A DNA stretch of 64,000 bases from Streptomyces antimicrobicus (GCF_020532625.1 NZ_JAJAUY010000021.1:1-64000); one strand, 5' to 3'. Shown: positions 18,501 through 26,538, numbered from the stretch's first letter. Program-made: numbers and translations. Notes: generated by a model from the letters alone, not told the origin.

Positions 18501-21500
18501 GTACAAGGACGACCCGGCGAAGTGGATGTTCGCCCTCCAGAGCCGGATCGAGAAGCTCACCGTCCCCTGTGACGGCGGAGCCCTGCGCCCCACCCACGTC
18601 GCCTCCGACATCAAGGTCGAATACGACGAGGTCGGCAACGTGGTCAAGGGCGAAAGCCTCGCATCCTACGAGGGCACCACGCCCAAGTACGTCCTGACCG
18701 GCACCAGCACGCACGACGTGTACGGCCGGACCACCTCGACCACCGACGTCTACGGCAAGACCACCCGGGCCGAGTACACCCCGGCATCCGGTGCCGTCGT
18801 CACCAAGATCACCACCACCAACCCCCTGGGACACACCCGTACCGACGAGATAGACCCGGGCCGCGGCCTTCCCCTGGCCCAGGAGGACGCCAACAAGCGG
18901 CGCACCGTCATGCGGTACGACGCACTCGGGCGGCTGATCAAGGCCTGGTCCCCGGACCGCGACCCCGCGACGACGACCCCGGACGCGGAGTTCACCTACG
19001 ACATCCGCCCCGGCTCGCCGGACGCACCCGTCGTCATCACCAACAAGTACCTCCTGGAGAGCGGCAACTACCGCACCCGCTACGACCTGTACGACGGCTC
19101 CCTGCGCCTGCGCCAGACGCAGCAGCAGGCACTCGACAAGGGCCGTGTCATCACCGACACGTTCTACGACAGCCGCGGCCAGGTCTGGATGCAGAACGGC
19201 GCCTACTTCAACGACCAGGCCCCGTCCAACCAGATGTGGCTGCCGGTCGAAAGCAAGATCCCCTCGTCCACGGTCACCGAGTACGACGGAATGGGCCGCC
19301 CCGCGGCCACCATCGCCCGCAAGAACGGCCAGGAGACCTGGCGCACCACCACCTCCTACGGCGGTGACTGGGTCGCCGTCGACCCGCCCAAGGGCGACAC
19401 CCCCACCAAGGCGCTCCTGGACGCCCAGGGTCGTAAGACCGAACTCCTGCAGTTCGCCGGCGAAGGCCCGACCGGCCCGGTCGCGCACAGCACCAAGTAC
19501 GCGTACACGCCCAAGGGCCAGCTGGACTCCGTCACCGACCAGAGCGGGAGCGTCTGGTCCTACAAGTACGACATGCGTGGGCGCCCCACCGAGGTCAACG
19601 ACCCCGACAAGGGCACCACCCGTACGACCTACGACATCGGCGACCGCATCCAGACGGTCACCGACGCGCGGGGCAAGACCGTCGCCTTCGCCTACGACGC
19701 CCTCGGCCGCAGCACGGCGACCCACGAAGGCTCCCTGCAAGGGCGCAAGCTCACCGAGCAGACCTACGACACCCTGCCCGGGGCCCTCGGCCTGCCCGTC
19801 GCCTCCACCCGGTACGACGAGCAGGGCAACGCCTACACCCAGGCAGTCACCGGTTACGACGCGGAATACCGTCCGCTCGGCAGCAAGGTGACCATCCCCG
19901 CGAACGAAGGGAAGCTCGCCGGCACCTACGCCTACAGCAGCACCTACAGCAAGACGGTCGGCCTGCAGACGTCCGTCCTGCACCCGGCCGCCGCCGGACT
20001 CCCCGCCGACCGCGTCAGCATCGGCTACAACGGCCTCGACCAGGCACAGCAGTCCGCGGTCAACGGCCGGGCCTTCCTCACCAACTCCGAGTTCACACCG
20101 CTCGGCGACCTCCTGCGGACCTACGTCGGCGACGCGGGCAAGCAGATCGTCTCCAGCTTCGAATTCGACGAGCAGACCCGCCGACCCACCCGCTCCTACG
20201 TCACCCAGCAGACCGGCACCACCGGCTACAGCCAGATCAGCGACGCCAGCTTCCAGTACGATCCAGCCGGCAACCTGCTGAAGGTCACCGACAAGCAGAA
20301 CGGATCGGTCGGAGCGACCGACACCCAGTGCTACGCCTACGACTACCTGCGCCGGATGACCGACGCATGGTCGGCGACCGACGACTGCGCCCTCAAGCCG
20401 GGCGCCGCCGGACCGGGCTCCGCACCCAAGGTCGGGGGCCCGGACGCCTACTGGCACTCCTACACCTTCGACGCGGTGGGCAACCGCACCTCGGAGACCA
20501 AGCACGACCCCGCCGGTGACCTGACCAAGAACGTCACCCGCACTCACGCCTACGCCACCGGCGGACCGGCGAAGAAGCAGCTGCTCAAGGTCGACACGAA
20601 GGGGCCCGAGGGCACCCGCACCGAGAGCTACGCCTACGACGCGTCCGGCAACACCGTTCAGCGCACCGTCTTCGGCGACACCCAGACGCTCGACTGGGAC
20701 GTCGAGGGCCGCCTGAAGAAGGTGACCGGCAAGGCGGGTACACCGGAGGCGAAGGACACCGAGTTCCTCTACGACGCCCAGGGCAACCGGCTCATCCGCC
20801 GCGACCCCACCGGCACCACGCTCTACCTGCCGGGCACCGAGATCCACGTGGCCAAGGCCACCGGGGCGGTGAAGGGCACGCGCTACTACGCCGGCCCGAA
20901 CGGCGCCGCGATGACGCGCATCGCCGAGGGCGGGAAGGTCACGACCTCCTACCAGATCAGCGACACCAACGGCACCGCGACGACCTCGGTCGACGCCGCC
21001 ACCCAGCAGGTCACCCGACGCAAGTTCACCCCGTTCGGCGAGGTCCGCGGCCAGAAGCCGTCCCTGTGGCCCGGCGAGAAGGGCTTCGCCGGCGGCACGG
21101 TCGACGACTCCACCGGCCTGATCCATCTCGGAGCGCGCGAGTACGACCCGGCCATCGGCCGGTTCATCTCGGTCGACCCGCTGATGAACCCGGCCGAGTC
21201 GCAGACCATGAACCCGTACGCGTACGCCCTGAACAACCCGGTCACGTTCCAGGACTACTCCGGCCTGGCCGGAATGATCATCATCACCGGCCCGGACGAC
21301 CCCCGGTACGAGCAGGCCAGGAACGTCGAACGCAACGCTTCCCACCTCTTCGGCGGAGGAGGCGCCCCGGCGCCGTCCAAGCCCAAGACCACCGTTTCGG
21401 CGCAGGACGTGGAGCGGGCGAAGAAGCTCAAGGCGCAGAGCAAGGCCGACATCGCCCTGTCCATCGCCAAGGAGGTCTTCAAGGGCATCACCGGCTACGA

Positions 21501-22734
21501 CGACATCGCCGACTGCATCGGAGGCAACCTCAAGACCTGCGGCTGGCTCCTCGCGGAACAAGCCCTCGGCATCCTCGGCAAGGGCAAGCGCTTCGCAGAG
21601 GCCCTGTACCGCGCCGGCAAGATGTTCAAGCGGTGGGCGGACGACGTCGTCTGGGCCACCAAGACGCTCGGCAGAGCGGACGACGAGGCCAAGGCGATGG
21701 CGAAGTACAACGACGACCTCGCCGCCTGGCAACGCCAAGCCGACGCCGACGCCTCAGCAGCCAGAAAGGCCGACGAGGTAGAAGCACCCGCCTCAAGGAG
21801 CACCGACTCAGGCGGCAGCGGTGGCGACCTGGACGCCCCTGCGACGTCCTGCAAGACTCGCAACAGCTTCACCTCCGACACACCGGTGCTGATGGCCGAC
21901 GGCTCGACGAAGGCCGTCCAAGACGTCAAGACCGGTGACAAGGTCCTGGCCACCGACCCCGAATCCGGCGAAACCGCGGTGAAGGAAGTCGCGGCAACCA
22001 TCGTCGGCCAGGGCGAAAAGAACCTCGTCGAGGTCACCATCGACCTTGACGGCCCCGACGGCGAAGCCACGGCCAAGATCACGGCCACCGACGGCCACCC
22101 GTTCTGGGTCCCCGAACTCCACAAGTGGGTCAAGGCAACCGACCTCGCCACGGGCGACTGGCTCCAGACCGGCGCCGGCACGCGTGTCCAGGTGACCGCC
22201 GTCAAGCGCTGGACGCAACAGGCGACCGTCTACAACCTGACGGTCACCGGCATCCACACGTACTATGTGCTGGCGGGGGCTACGCCGGTCCTGGTTCACA
22301 ACTGTGGCCCAGGGGTTGCGACTGAAGACGATGCAATGCTCGCACTTGGCCGTGCGGAAGAATTGCAGGCCTCGCGTAATGACTACTTCATGGCGGACGT
22401 GAAGGGCACTACAGCAGTAATCGGTGTCTTTAATTCCAAAACGAAGGCGTTCACCACCCGCATTGGAATCAATGGAGGTGGTGCTATGCCGTCCGGCTGG
22501 ACGTTGCGGCCGGGGGAGGAGTTCGTGCAGGCTGCCGGGCATGCAGAGGAAGGGATTCTCAACAGTTTGGGACCCAACGAGCATGCCGTGTTTGGTGCGG
22601 CATCAAGAAACTTCTGCGTTTCCATCTGTTTGCCCATGCTGAATACTCGGGGGATAACAGTGGGAGGTGCGGGGATACGTGGTCATGCCGCACAGAACTC
22701 GCCATTCACGATCTTCTGGGCCACTGGAGGCTAG
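15529..22734 (+). CDS. Rhs/YD-repeat polymorphic toxin with Hint domain and deaminase-like tip
   Basis: 2401 residues. A basic stretch plus hydrophobic segment (about 24-50, LSGLPVVAG) is an export signal. A SpvB/Rhs-like N-terminal region is followed by many YD repeats from about 900 to 1800, then the Rhs core end with REYDPAIGRFISVDPL and MNPYAYALNNPV. A Hint autoprotease lies at about 2105-2258 (NSFTSDTPVLMADGS to TYYVLAGATPVLVHN). Cleavage is expected after Asn2258, before Cys2259. The released tip (2259-2401) has HAE at 2338-2340 and SRNFCVSIC with Cys2363 and Cys2367, as in YwqJ/DddA-type deaminase toxins, but with CxxxC spacing. Its lower GC than the body indicates a swapped tip. GTG start with an excellent ribosome site; the immunity candidate follows 6 nt after the stop. 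Confidence 0.88.
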   Translation: MGLQSSLSLWGRRRKRRPSGGTPLFRPGLTATAAISALLLSGLPVVAGTAEAAELPGTQRLASVPGKRLSDKDAKPKQPSVKRSWKGAPPVEWPKAATAKVSIPAESNAPLARNASPTGMFAVQAPPVAAGSLPVRLSSEAVSARKPGTADAPQPSVSAKVEVKGKETAAALGIDGVVLAVQPDSKAAATAPLSVQLDYTKFRNAFGGDWGSRLNLVALPACALSTPDKAQCRTRTPLASKNDAAAGTVTATLAAPSGATARTATAAAPMVLAATAGAAGSNGSFTATPLSATGSWQGGGSSGDFSWSYPIEIPSALGGPAPSLALGYSSASVDGRTSASSGQSSWAGEGWDLSGGSNFIERTFVPCANDKKVGSGFNNPKQATGDLCQGAPMVTWSLNGASSQLVLDDADPNKKTWRPAQDDGSRIELLDGATNGDTGGQHWRVTTVQGIQYYFGLNRLPGWASGKPETNSTWTVPVYGNHPGEECYQSSYASSVCDQAWRWNLDYVVDPRGNAMTYWYAKERNFYGSNVQDDGKSTPRGYDRSGWLQRIDYGLRSDNLFTAAPAKVDFTVTERCIPDANFDCAPGKLADGAQWEVAQHWPDVPADLICDAGKDCKDRFTPAFFSRKMLKDITTSVLKGSAHEPVDTWTLTQDFRSTGDGGVALEYPMWLAQIQRTGKNGGTPVSMPPVVFDGVQLPNRVDNNEDGSPPFLRWRVERIRTETGAAIAVKYAPTECSTTEPKNLPSSPESNTLRCYPVIKEVPDPTDPNGEKKLYFTDWFHKHRVDQVREENPNGISPTKETNYQYLGTPAWAYDNETEQLAEKARTWSQWRGYDRVRTLVGSAPDKRSQVDTLYFRGMDGDKDPSQPTGKRSVKVKDSEGGEIEDREQFAGQIRETLYYLGEGQALESASVSTPQARGPTATRKRADGAAPLEAWTVAVAKVSSRTVLSDGRGQRRTAVEHTFDDRGRISQTTDRGDLATLADDSCTRYEYKDDPAKWMFALQSRIEKLTVPCDGGALRPTHVASDIKVEYDEVGNVVKGESLASYEGTTPKYVLTGTSTHDVYGRTTSTTDVYGKTTRAEYTPASGAVVTKITTTNPLGHTRTDEIDPGRGLPLAQEDANKRRTVMRYDALGRLIKAWSPDRDPATTTPDAEFTYDIRPGSPDAPVVITNKYLLESGNYRTRYDLYDGSLRLRQTQQQALDKGRVITDTFYDSRGQVWMQNGAYFNDQAPSNQMWLPVESKIPSSTVTEYDGMGRPAATIARKNGQETWRTTTSYGGDWVAVDPPKGDTPTKALLDAQGRKTELLQFAGEGPTGPVAHSTKYAYTPKGQLDSVTDQSGSVWSYKYDMRGRPTEVNDPDKGTTRTTYDIGDRIQTVTDARGKTVAFAYDALGRSTATHEGSLQGRKLTEQTYDTLPGALGLPVASTRYDEQGNAYTQAVTGYDAEYRPLGSKVTIPANEGKLAGTYAYSSTYSKTVGLQTSVLHPAAAGLPADRVSIGYNGLDQAQQSAVNGRAFLTNSEFTPLGDLLRTYVGDAGKQIVSSFEFDEQTRRPTRSYVTQQTGTTGYSQISDASFQYDPAGNLLKVTDKQNGSVGATDTQCYAYDYLRRMTDAWSATDDCALKPGAAGPGSAPKVGGPDAYWHSYTFDAVGNRTSETKHDPAGDLTKNVTRTHAYATGGPAKKQLLKVDTKGPEGTRTESYAYDASGNTVQRTVFGDTQTLDWDVEGRLKKVTGKAGTPEAKDTEFLYDAQGNRLIRRDPTGTTLYLPGTEIHVAKATGAVKGTRYYAGPNGAAMTRIAEGGKVTTSYQISDTNGTATTSVDAATQQVTRRKFTPFGEVRGQKPSLWPGEKGFAGGTVDDSTGLIHLGAREYDPAIGRFISVDPLMNPAESQTMNPYAYALNNPVTFQDYSGLAGMIIITGPDDPRYEQARNVERNASHLFGGGGAPAPSKPKTTVSAQDVERAKKLKAQSKADIALSIAKEVFKGITGYDDIADCIGGNLKTCGWLLAEQALGILGKGKRFAEALYRAGKMFKRWADDVVWATKTLGRADDEAKAMAKYNDDLAAWQRQADADASAARKADEVEAPASRSTDSGGSGGDLDAPATSCKTRNSFTSDTPVLMADGSTKAVQDVKTGDKVLATDPESGETAVKEVAATIVGQGEKNLVEVTIDLDGPDGEATAKITATDGHPFWVPELHKWVKATDLATGDWLQTGAGTRVQVTAVKRWTQQATVYNLTVTGIHTYYVLAGATPVLVHNCGPGVATEDDAMLALGRAEELQASRNDYFMADVKGTTAVIGVFNSKTKAFTTRIGINGGGAMPSGWTLRPGEEFVQAAGHAEEGILNSLGPNEHAVFGAASRNFCVSICLPMLNTRGITVGGAGIRGHAAQNSPFTIFWATGG
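22255..22271 (+). repeat. Cassette seam, copy 1 (in the Rhs gene)
   Basis: CACACGTACTATGTGCT encodes HTYYVL at the end of the Hint domain. The identical 17-mer is found at 24804-24820 and 26539-26555. Similarity continues for 34 more bases through the codons for AGATPVLVHNC and then stops where the toxin begins. Confidence 0.9.
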
Positions 22735-22740
22735 ACGGAT

Positions 22741-23376
22741 ATGGAGATTTCGCCGGAACTGCAGGCAATCTCGAATGCATCGGAATCTGAACTGGTGCTG
22801 ATTTGCGCCGCAGCAGCGGAGCGGGGTGCTGGCTTCTGTCGATCCCTAGGCCGGTCGGAGCAGTCCGAGTGGGTCGACGCATCGCTCGGTCTCGTCTGGG
22901 CGGCAGCTGTTGGAGATTCCGTGCAGGATGAGTGCGCCGAGGCGCTGGATGAGCTAGAGCTGGAATCTCAGGACGGCGAGGATGATTCCTCTCAGCCTGA
23001 GTTCTACGTGGCTCAATCCATGGCGCTGGTCGGCAACGCTCTCGCGGTTTCAATGAGGCCATCCGCCGTAAAGGCCGAGATGGCTATCAACACCGTCAGG
23101 TCACTGCTCTCCATGCTCGACTTCAAGGTGGGTGGAGAGAAGCCTGTGGTCGTCAGATATGGCGACCCCTCCCCTCCAGTGGGACCTCTTGTTCAAATGG
23201 AGATCGACGCAGAGCGTGAAGTAATTGACGTTCTTGCTCGTGAGGCGACAGCTTCTGACCAGGAAGCACCTCGCGCCTCGGTTGTGAACCGAATCCAGGC
23301 ATCATCGACCGGCTTCAGTGCGAGACTGGCGCCTTCCATCGAAGAGGTTGCCGCGCTTAGCAACTGGGAACTCTAG
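22741..23376 (+). CDS. Probable immunity protein of the Rhs deaminase tip
   Basis: 211 residues, acidic, no signal peptide or membrane segment, mostly helical by composition. The AxAxAERxxxF pattern near residues 23-32 recalls DUF416-like helical proteins, but I do not assign a family. It starts 6 nt after the Rhs stop codon with the same lowered GC as the toxin tip, the usual layout of a toxin/immunity pair. Role inferred from position: binding and neutralising the deaminase-like tip in the producing cell and its sisters. Confidence 0.65.
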   Translation: MEISPELQAISNASESELVLICAAAAERGAGFCRSLGRSEQSEWVDASLGLVWAAAVGDSVQDECAEALDELELESQDGEDDSSQPEFYVAQSMALVGNALAVSMRPSAVKAEMAINTVRSLLSMLDFKVGGEKPVVVRYGDPSPPVGPLVQMEIDAEREVIDVLAREATASDQEAPRASVVNRIQASSTGFSARLAPSIEEVAALSNWEL

Positions 23377-23391
23377 CGGCATAGCGAACCG

Positions 23392-23749
23392 TCAGAGCCC
23401 CGCCAGCATGCACGCTGGCGGGGCTTTGACGGCAACGCTGACGGCAACGTCAGCGGATGACCGTTGCAGCAGGTGGGGCGTCAGGTCGTCGTCGGTCGGG
23501 CCGAGGGCGTGGCCAAGGGTGTCGATGGCTTGGCGTTGGAGGCGGAGTCGGACGTGGGCGTAGACGCCGGCGGTGACGCCGATGTGGGCGTGGCCGAGGA
23601 GTTCCTTGATGACGACGAGGTCGACGCCTTGTTCCATGAGCAGGGTGGCGGTCGAGTGGCGTAGGTCGTGGAAGCGGATGCGTCGGAGTCCGGCCCGGTC
23701 GAAGAAGCTGCGGAAGCGTCGGGTGAGGTTGGCCGGGTCGAGAGGGCGG
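23392..23749 (-). pseudogene. Tyrosine recombinase (integrase) relic A, C-terminal
   Basis: The minus strand reads FHDLRHSTATLLMEQGVDLV, then KELLGHAHIGVTAGVYAHV, the catalytic C-terminal region of a phage/ICE-type integrase: HxxR box, later His, and the Tyr nucleophile in VYAHV. The N-terminal two thirds are missing; the frame breaks at about 23749, where unrelated small-gene sequence starts. It is the first of three related relics. A palindrome GCTGACG-GCAA-CGTCAGC lies near its 3' end. Confidence 0.85.
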
Positions 23750-23753
23750 CGCC

Positions 23754-23906
23754 TTGCGCCTGGACCCGGAGCCGACGCCGGTCGAAGGCTGCGCGGGCTG
23801 TGCCGAGCTGGCCAACGTACGTGACCGGGCCCGTGTCGTCGGCGATATGACCACCGTCAGCGACTGCAACGTCTACATGCGACGCCATCCGGAGGGCCAC
23901 CAGTGA
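23754..23906 (+). pseudogene. 5'-truncated small CxxC protein of a mobile element
   Basis: About 50 codons are open, reading EGCAGCAELANVRDRA and DCNVYMRRHPEGH before the stop at 23904-23906. Short proteins with a CxxC pair and a DxNVxMRxH ending are common next to DUF7848 genes in Streptomyces integrative elements. The beginning is cut at the junction with integrase relic A, and no ribosome site is seen. Its stop overlaps the next start (GTGA). Confidence 0.5.
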
Positions 23907-24133
23907 GCCCCCGCGCCGTCTACCGGCACGTCGCTCACAGCATCCGCCATGCACCCGAAGGCGGCATCACCTACGAGGCGTTCTGCGCCGCTGCAACCTG
24001 CGGAGCCGAATCCGGACCCCACTCCGAGCAGGAAGCCGCACAGGACTGGGCACTCCGCCACACCGGACGCACCGGTCACGACCTCTTCAGGCGCGTCTTC
24101 ACCGACCACGCCAAGGTCACCCGAGCCGAGTAG
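23903..24133 (+). CDS. DUF7848-family small protein
   Basis: 76 residues: SPRAVYRHVAHSIRHAPEGG, later CGAESGPHSE and RRVFTDHAKV. This fits the actinobacterial DUF7848 family, whose members sit in integrative elements and lack a known function; two Cys (residues 28 and 33) may bind metal. The GTG start overlaps the stop of the preceding fragment, so expression would depend on that broken gene. It is probably a passenger left by the element that also left integrase relic A; cassette 2 lacks this gene. Confidence 0.65.
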   Translation: MSPRAVYRHVAHSIRHAPEGGITYEAFCAAATCGAESGPHSEQEAAQDWALRHTGRTGHDLFRRVFTDHAKVTRAE

Positions 24134-24241
24134 AACCACCACCGCCAGCCGGAACAGCACCCACAACCCGCAGACAGTCGCACCAGGCCGGCAGCCCAGC
24201 CGGACGCTCGGCCACCGACCACGGCGTACCGCCGAAGCGGG
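24134..24241. other. Spacer between DUF7848 gene and intercassette repeat
   Basis: About 108 bases with no recognisable feature. Confidence 0.4.
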
Positions 24242-24803
24242 ATGCGTCCAAACTCTCTCTACGTCTTCAAGGCGACCCGCTGACGCGGGTCGCGCGCGGC
24301 ACGGCCGCCCACCCGGCCCGCTCTCGGCTCCGCCACCGCGGGCCGGCCAGCGACCAGGCCGCGCAGAAACGCGTAGCGGACCACCGGAAGCGCGGAGCAG
24401 GCCGGACACGCCAGCCCAGCGAACGCCAGGCCGACGGGGAGGCGACGGCAGGGAGTTGGCCGGGACGGAGGCCCGGAAGTGGGGCCGGTCGGCTCCGTGG
24501 GCTTTACCCACCTCCCCGGGCCGGTGCCCGCGTCGGGCAAGGCCGGGGGGGCCACTCGTTCAAATTCCGGGCAGGTCCAAAGCCTGCCCGAGTTGCCGGG
24601 CCAGCGTACGGCCCCCTGACCATGCCCGACCCCAACCCGGGCAGGACACCGGCCAAAGCCCACTCCACCGACCTCACGCGCGCAGCCGTCTGACGGCAAC
24701 GCCGACGGCAACACAGGCGCACAGCACGGCACTTCCGCGCACACCCACGGACAGGCCGGAATTCGCTGACCAGCGAAAATGCAGGTGACGCCTACCCGGC
24801 GAG
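24242..24803 (+). repeat. Intercassette repeat, copy A
   Basis: This non-coding block is repeated at 26050-26538. The most alike parts are 24257-24370 with 26065-26178, and about 24587-24715 with 26323-26455; copy A is longer in the middle. Near its start is a perfect hairpin CGACCCGC-TGAC-GCGGGTCG. Near its end is GACGGCAACGCCGACGGCAAC, echoing the GACGGCAACGCTGACGGCAAC in the integrase relics. The block ends exactly where the seam 17-mer begins. Open frames here are too biased and poorly conserved to be called genes. Confidence 0.8.
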
Positions 24804-24820
24804 CACACGTACTATGTGCT
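24804..24820 (+). repeat. Cassette seam, copy 2
   Basis: The 17-mer CACACGTACTATGTGCT opens orphan toxin tip 1. Left of it the sequence is intercassette repeat; right of it is Hint-end code diverging in silent positions. Confidence 0.9.
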
Positions 24821-25247
24821 CGCGGGTGCCACTCCGGTGCTTGTGCACAATTGCGGTGGCGGCACCACGGTCTATCGGGGAGTTGCGGAAGTGAGCGGCG
24901 AGACCGGGGGCCCCAACCCCGCCTTTGATGATGCGGTGGAAGGAATTGCAAGGCCGCGGGGCGGGGACTCGACGCCTGAGATGCACCATCTCGGTATGAC
25001 CGATAGTGACTACACCAGCTGGACCACTAGTCCCGCTGCCGCTATTCGAGCGGCTACCCGAGGTGGAGGTAGTGGAGTTGTCATTAGAGCCACCATCCCC
25101 AGCGGACGTTTCCACGTCCATGTAAACGATCAGCCATGGGTGGAGGATGACCTTCGTGGTGAGGCTGAAGTGATCATCCAAGGGGTCATGCAAGGTCGAG
25201 CCAGGGCGGCATGGCCCGGTGCGCGACTAGAGGATCTCGGGTTCTGA
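24804..25247 (+). pseudogene. Orphan Rhs toxin tip 1 (ADP-ribosyltransferase-like)
   Basis: The frame opens just after a stop at 24786-24788 and begins HTYYVLAGATPVLVHNC, the end of a Hint domain, then continues as a toxin. There is no start codon with a ribosome site, so the tip should be silent unless recombined behind the Rhs gene. The toxin part looks like an R-S-E class ADP-ribosyltransferase: TVYRGV supplies Arg, TSWTTSP the Ser-Thr-Ser strand, and RGEAEVII an ExE pair. It is followed by an immunity candidate and is intact over about 130 residues. Confidence 0.75.
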
Positions 25248-25258
25248 TAATTAAGCTC

Positions 25259-25290
25259 TGGTGGGCGGTACCTGCGGGTACCGCCCACCA
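25259..25290 (+). terminator. Hairpin between orphan toxin 1 and its immunity gene
   Basis: TGGTGGGCGGTACC (25259-25272) pairs perfectly with GGTACCGCCCACCA (25277-25290): 14 bp with a 4-nt loop. No T-run follows. It lies after the toxin stop and before the immunity ribosome site, so it could end toxin transcripts or limit read-through to the immunity gene. Confidence 0.65.
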
Positions 25291-25310
25291 GCGTTCTCAA
25301 TGGAGTCATC

Positions 25311-25706
25311 TTGGCGAGTTTGCAAGAAGTGCCCACTTCGAAGATTGTGGAGCTACTTCGAAGGGCCAAATGTCAGTCGTTGGTTTTGCTGCCGCCTCCC
25401 GTTGTGTCGGAAATCCTTGAGGAGGTATCCGGTTTGATCCGCGTTGGAATTGGGCCGAGGTCCACACTTCGAGGCACGTATCGAGACCGGTATTCCACAC
25501 TGGATGAGTTCCGGAAGAATAGATTTGGATGGCGGGACTTCTTTGCAGTTCTCGACGAGGATGGCCCTCCGGTTGGCCTATTCACCGTCCAGGGGGGCGG
25601 GTGGAGCTTGATCGCTCTTACCGACGAAGGTGTGGAGGGTGTTCTCGCGGCTTTGGTGGCGCCACCTCAGTCCTTTGAATGGCCAAAGGGTGCGGAACGT
25701 GCCTGA
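25311..25706 (+). CDS. Probable immunity protein of orphan toxin 1
   Basis: 131 residues, soluble, no signal or membrane segment; the C-terminal half contains FFAVLDEDGPPVGLFTVQGG. I do not recognise the family. The start is TTG 25311, with GGAG at 25302-25305. GC is clearly lower than in the genome flanks. The order toxin, small gene, integrase relic is the same as in the other two cassettes, and that supports an immunity role. Confidence 0.6.
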   Translation: MASLQEVPTSKIVELLRRAKCQSLVLLPPPVVSEILEEVSGLIRVGIGPRSTLRGTYRDRYSTLDEFRKNRFGWRDFFAVLDEDGPPVGLFTVQGGGWSLIALTDEGVEGVLAALVAPPQSFEWPKGAERA

Positions 25707-25745
25707 CAGGCTCCAGTCCCGATGACGGCAATGCTGACGGCAACG

Positions 25746-26048
25746 TCAGCGGACGACGGCTGCGTCTGGTGGGGCGTCGTTGCCGTCGATGGCTTCGCCG
25801 AGTGCGTTGCTGAGGGTGTCGATGGCTTGGCGTTGGAGTCGGAGTCGTACGTGGGCGTAGACGCCGGCGGTGACGCCGATGTGTGCGTGGCCGAGGAGTT
25901 CCTTGATCACGACGAGCTCGACGCCTTGTTCCAGAATCAGGGTCGCGGTCGAGTGGCGGAGGTCATGGAAGCGGATGCGTCGGAGTCCGGCCCGGTTGAG
26001 GAAGCTGCGGAAGCGGCGGGTGAGGTTGGCAGGGTCGAGAGGCCGTCC
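25746..26048 (-). pseudogene. Tyrosine recombinase relic B, C-terminal
   Basis: The same C-terminal integrase piece as relic A, closely similar in DNA: FHDLRHSTATLILEQGVELV, KELLGHAHIGVTAGVYAHV, ending NALGEAIDGNDAPPDAAVVR and a TGA inside the palindrome GCTGACGGCAACGTCAGC. All upstream parts are missing. At 26049 it runs straight into intercassette repeat B, without the small genes found after relic A. Confidence 0.85.
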
Positions 26049-26049
26049 A

Positions 26050-26538
26050 ATGCGCCCAAACTTTCTCTACGTCTTCAAGGCGACCCGCTGACGCGGGTCG
26101 CGCGCGGCACGGCCGCCCACCCGGCCCGCTCTCGGCTCCGCCACCGCGGGCCGGCCAGCGACCAGGCCGCGCAGAAACAGCGCAGCGGACGACAGGAAGC
26201 GCGGAGGAAGCCGGACGTGCCCGCGCGGCGAGCGCCAGGCCGACGGCGAGGTGACGACGGGTAGTTGGCCGGGGCGAAGGCCCGGAGGTGGGGCCGGTCG
26301 GCTCCACAGGATCACGACCTGCCCGAGTTGCCGGGCCAGCGTACGGCCCCCTGACCATGCCCGACCCCAACCCGGGCAGGACACCGGCCAAAGCCCACTC
26401 CACCGACCTCACGCGCGCAGCCGTCTGACGGCAACGCCGACGGCAACACAGGCGCACACGAGGAGACTTCCACGCACATCCACGGACTGGCCGAATTGCG
26501 CTGACCTGCAAAAACGCAGATGACGGCACCTCAGCCAG
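26050..26538 (+). repeat. Intercassette repeat, copy B
   Basis: Second copy of the block at 24242-24803, shorter in the middle. It has the same CGACCCGC-TGAC-GCGGGTCG hairpin at its start and the GACGGCAACGCCGACGGCAAC run near its end, and it too finishes at the seam 17-mer. Confidence 0.8.

Noticed and set aside
15553..21738. Minus-strand open frame of 2061 codons opposite the Rhs gene
   Set aside because: Composition is the typical GC-shadow of a long GC-rich gene (Val/Gly/Leu/Arg only), with no domain, signal or ribosome site; the plus strand encodes recognisable Rhs, Hint and toxin parts.
24555..24640. GTTCAAATTCCGGGCAGG considered as a tRNA 3' end or att site
   Set aside because: No acceptor, D or anticodon stems can be folded around it, and copy B lacks the segment.
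24259..24951. Minus-strand frame over intercassette repeat A (and 26067-26384 over repeat B)
   Set aside because: The two copies do not keep one frame or the same length, and wording is Arg/Pro/Gly noise; treated as non-coding repeat.
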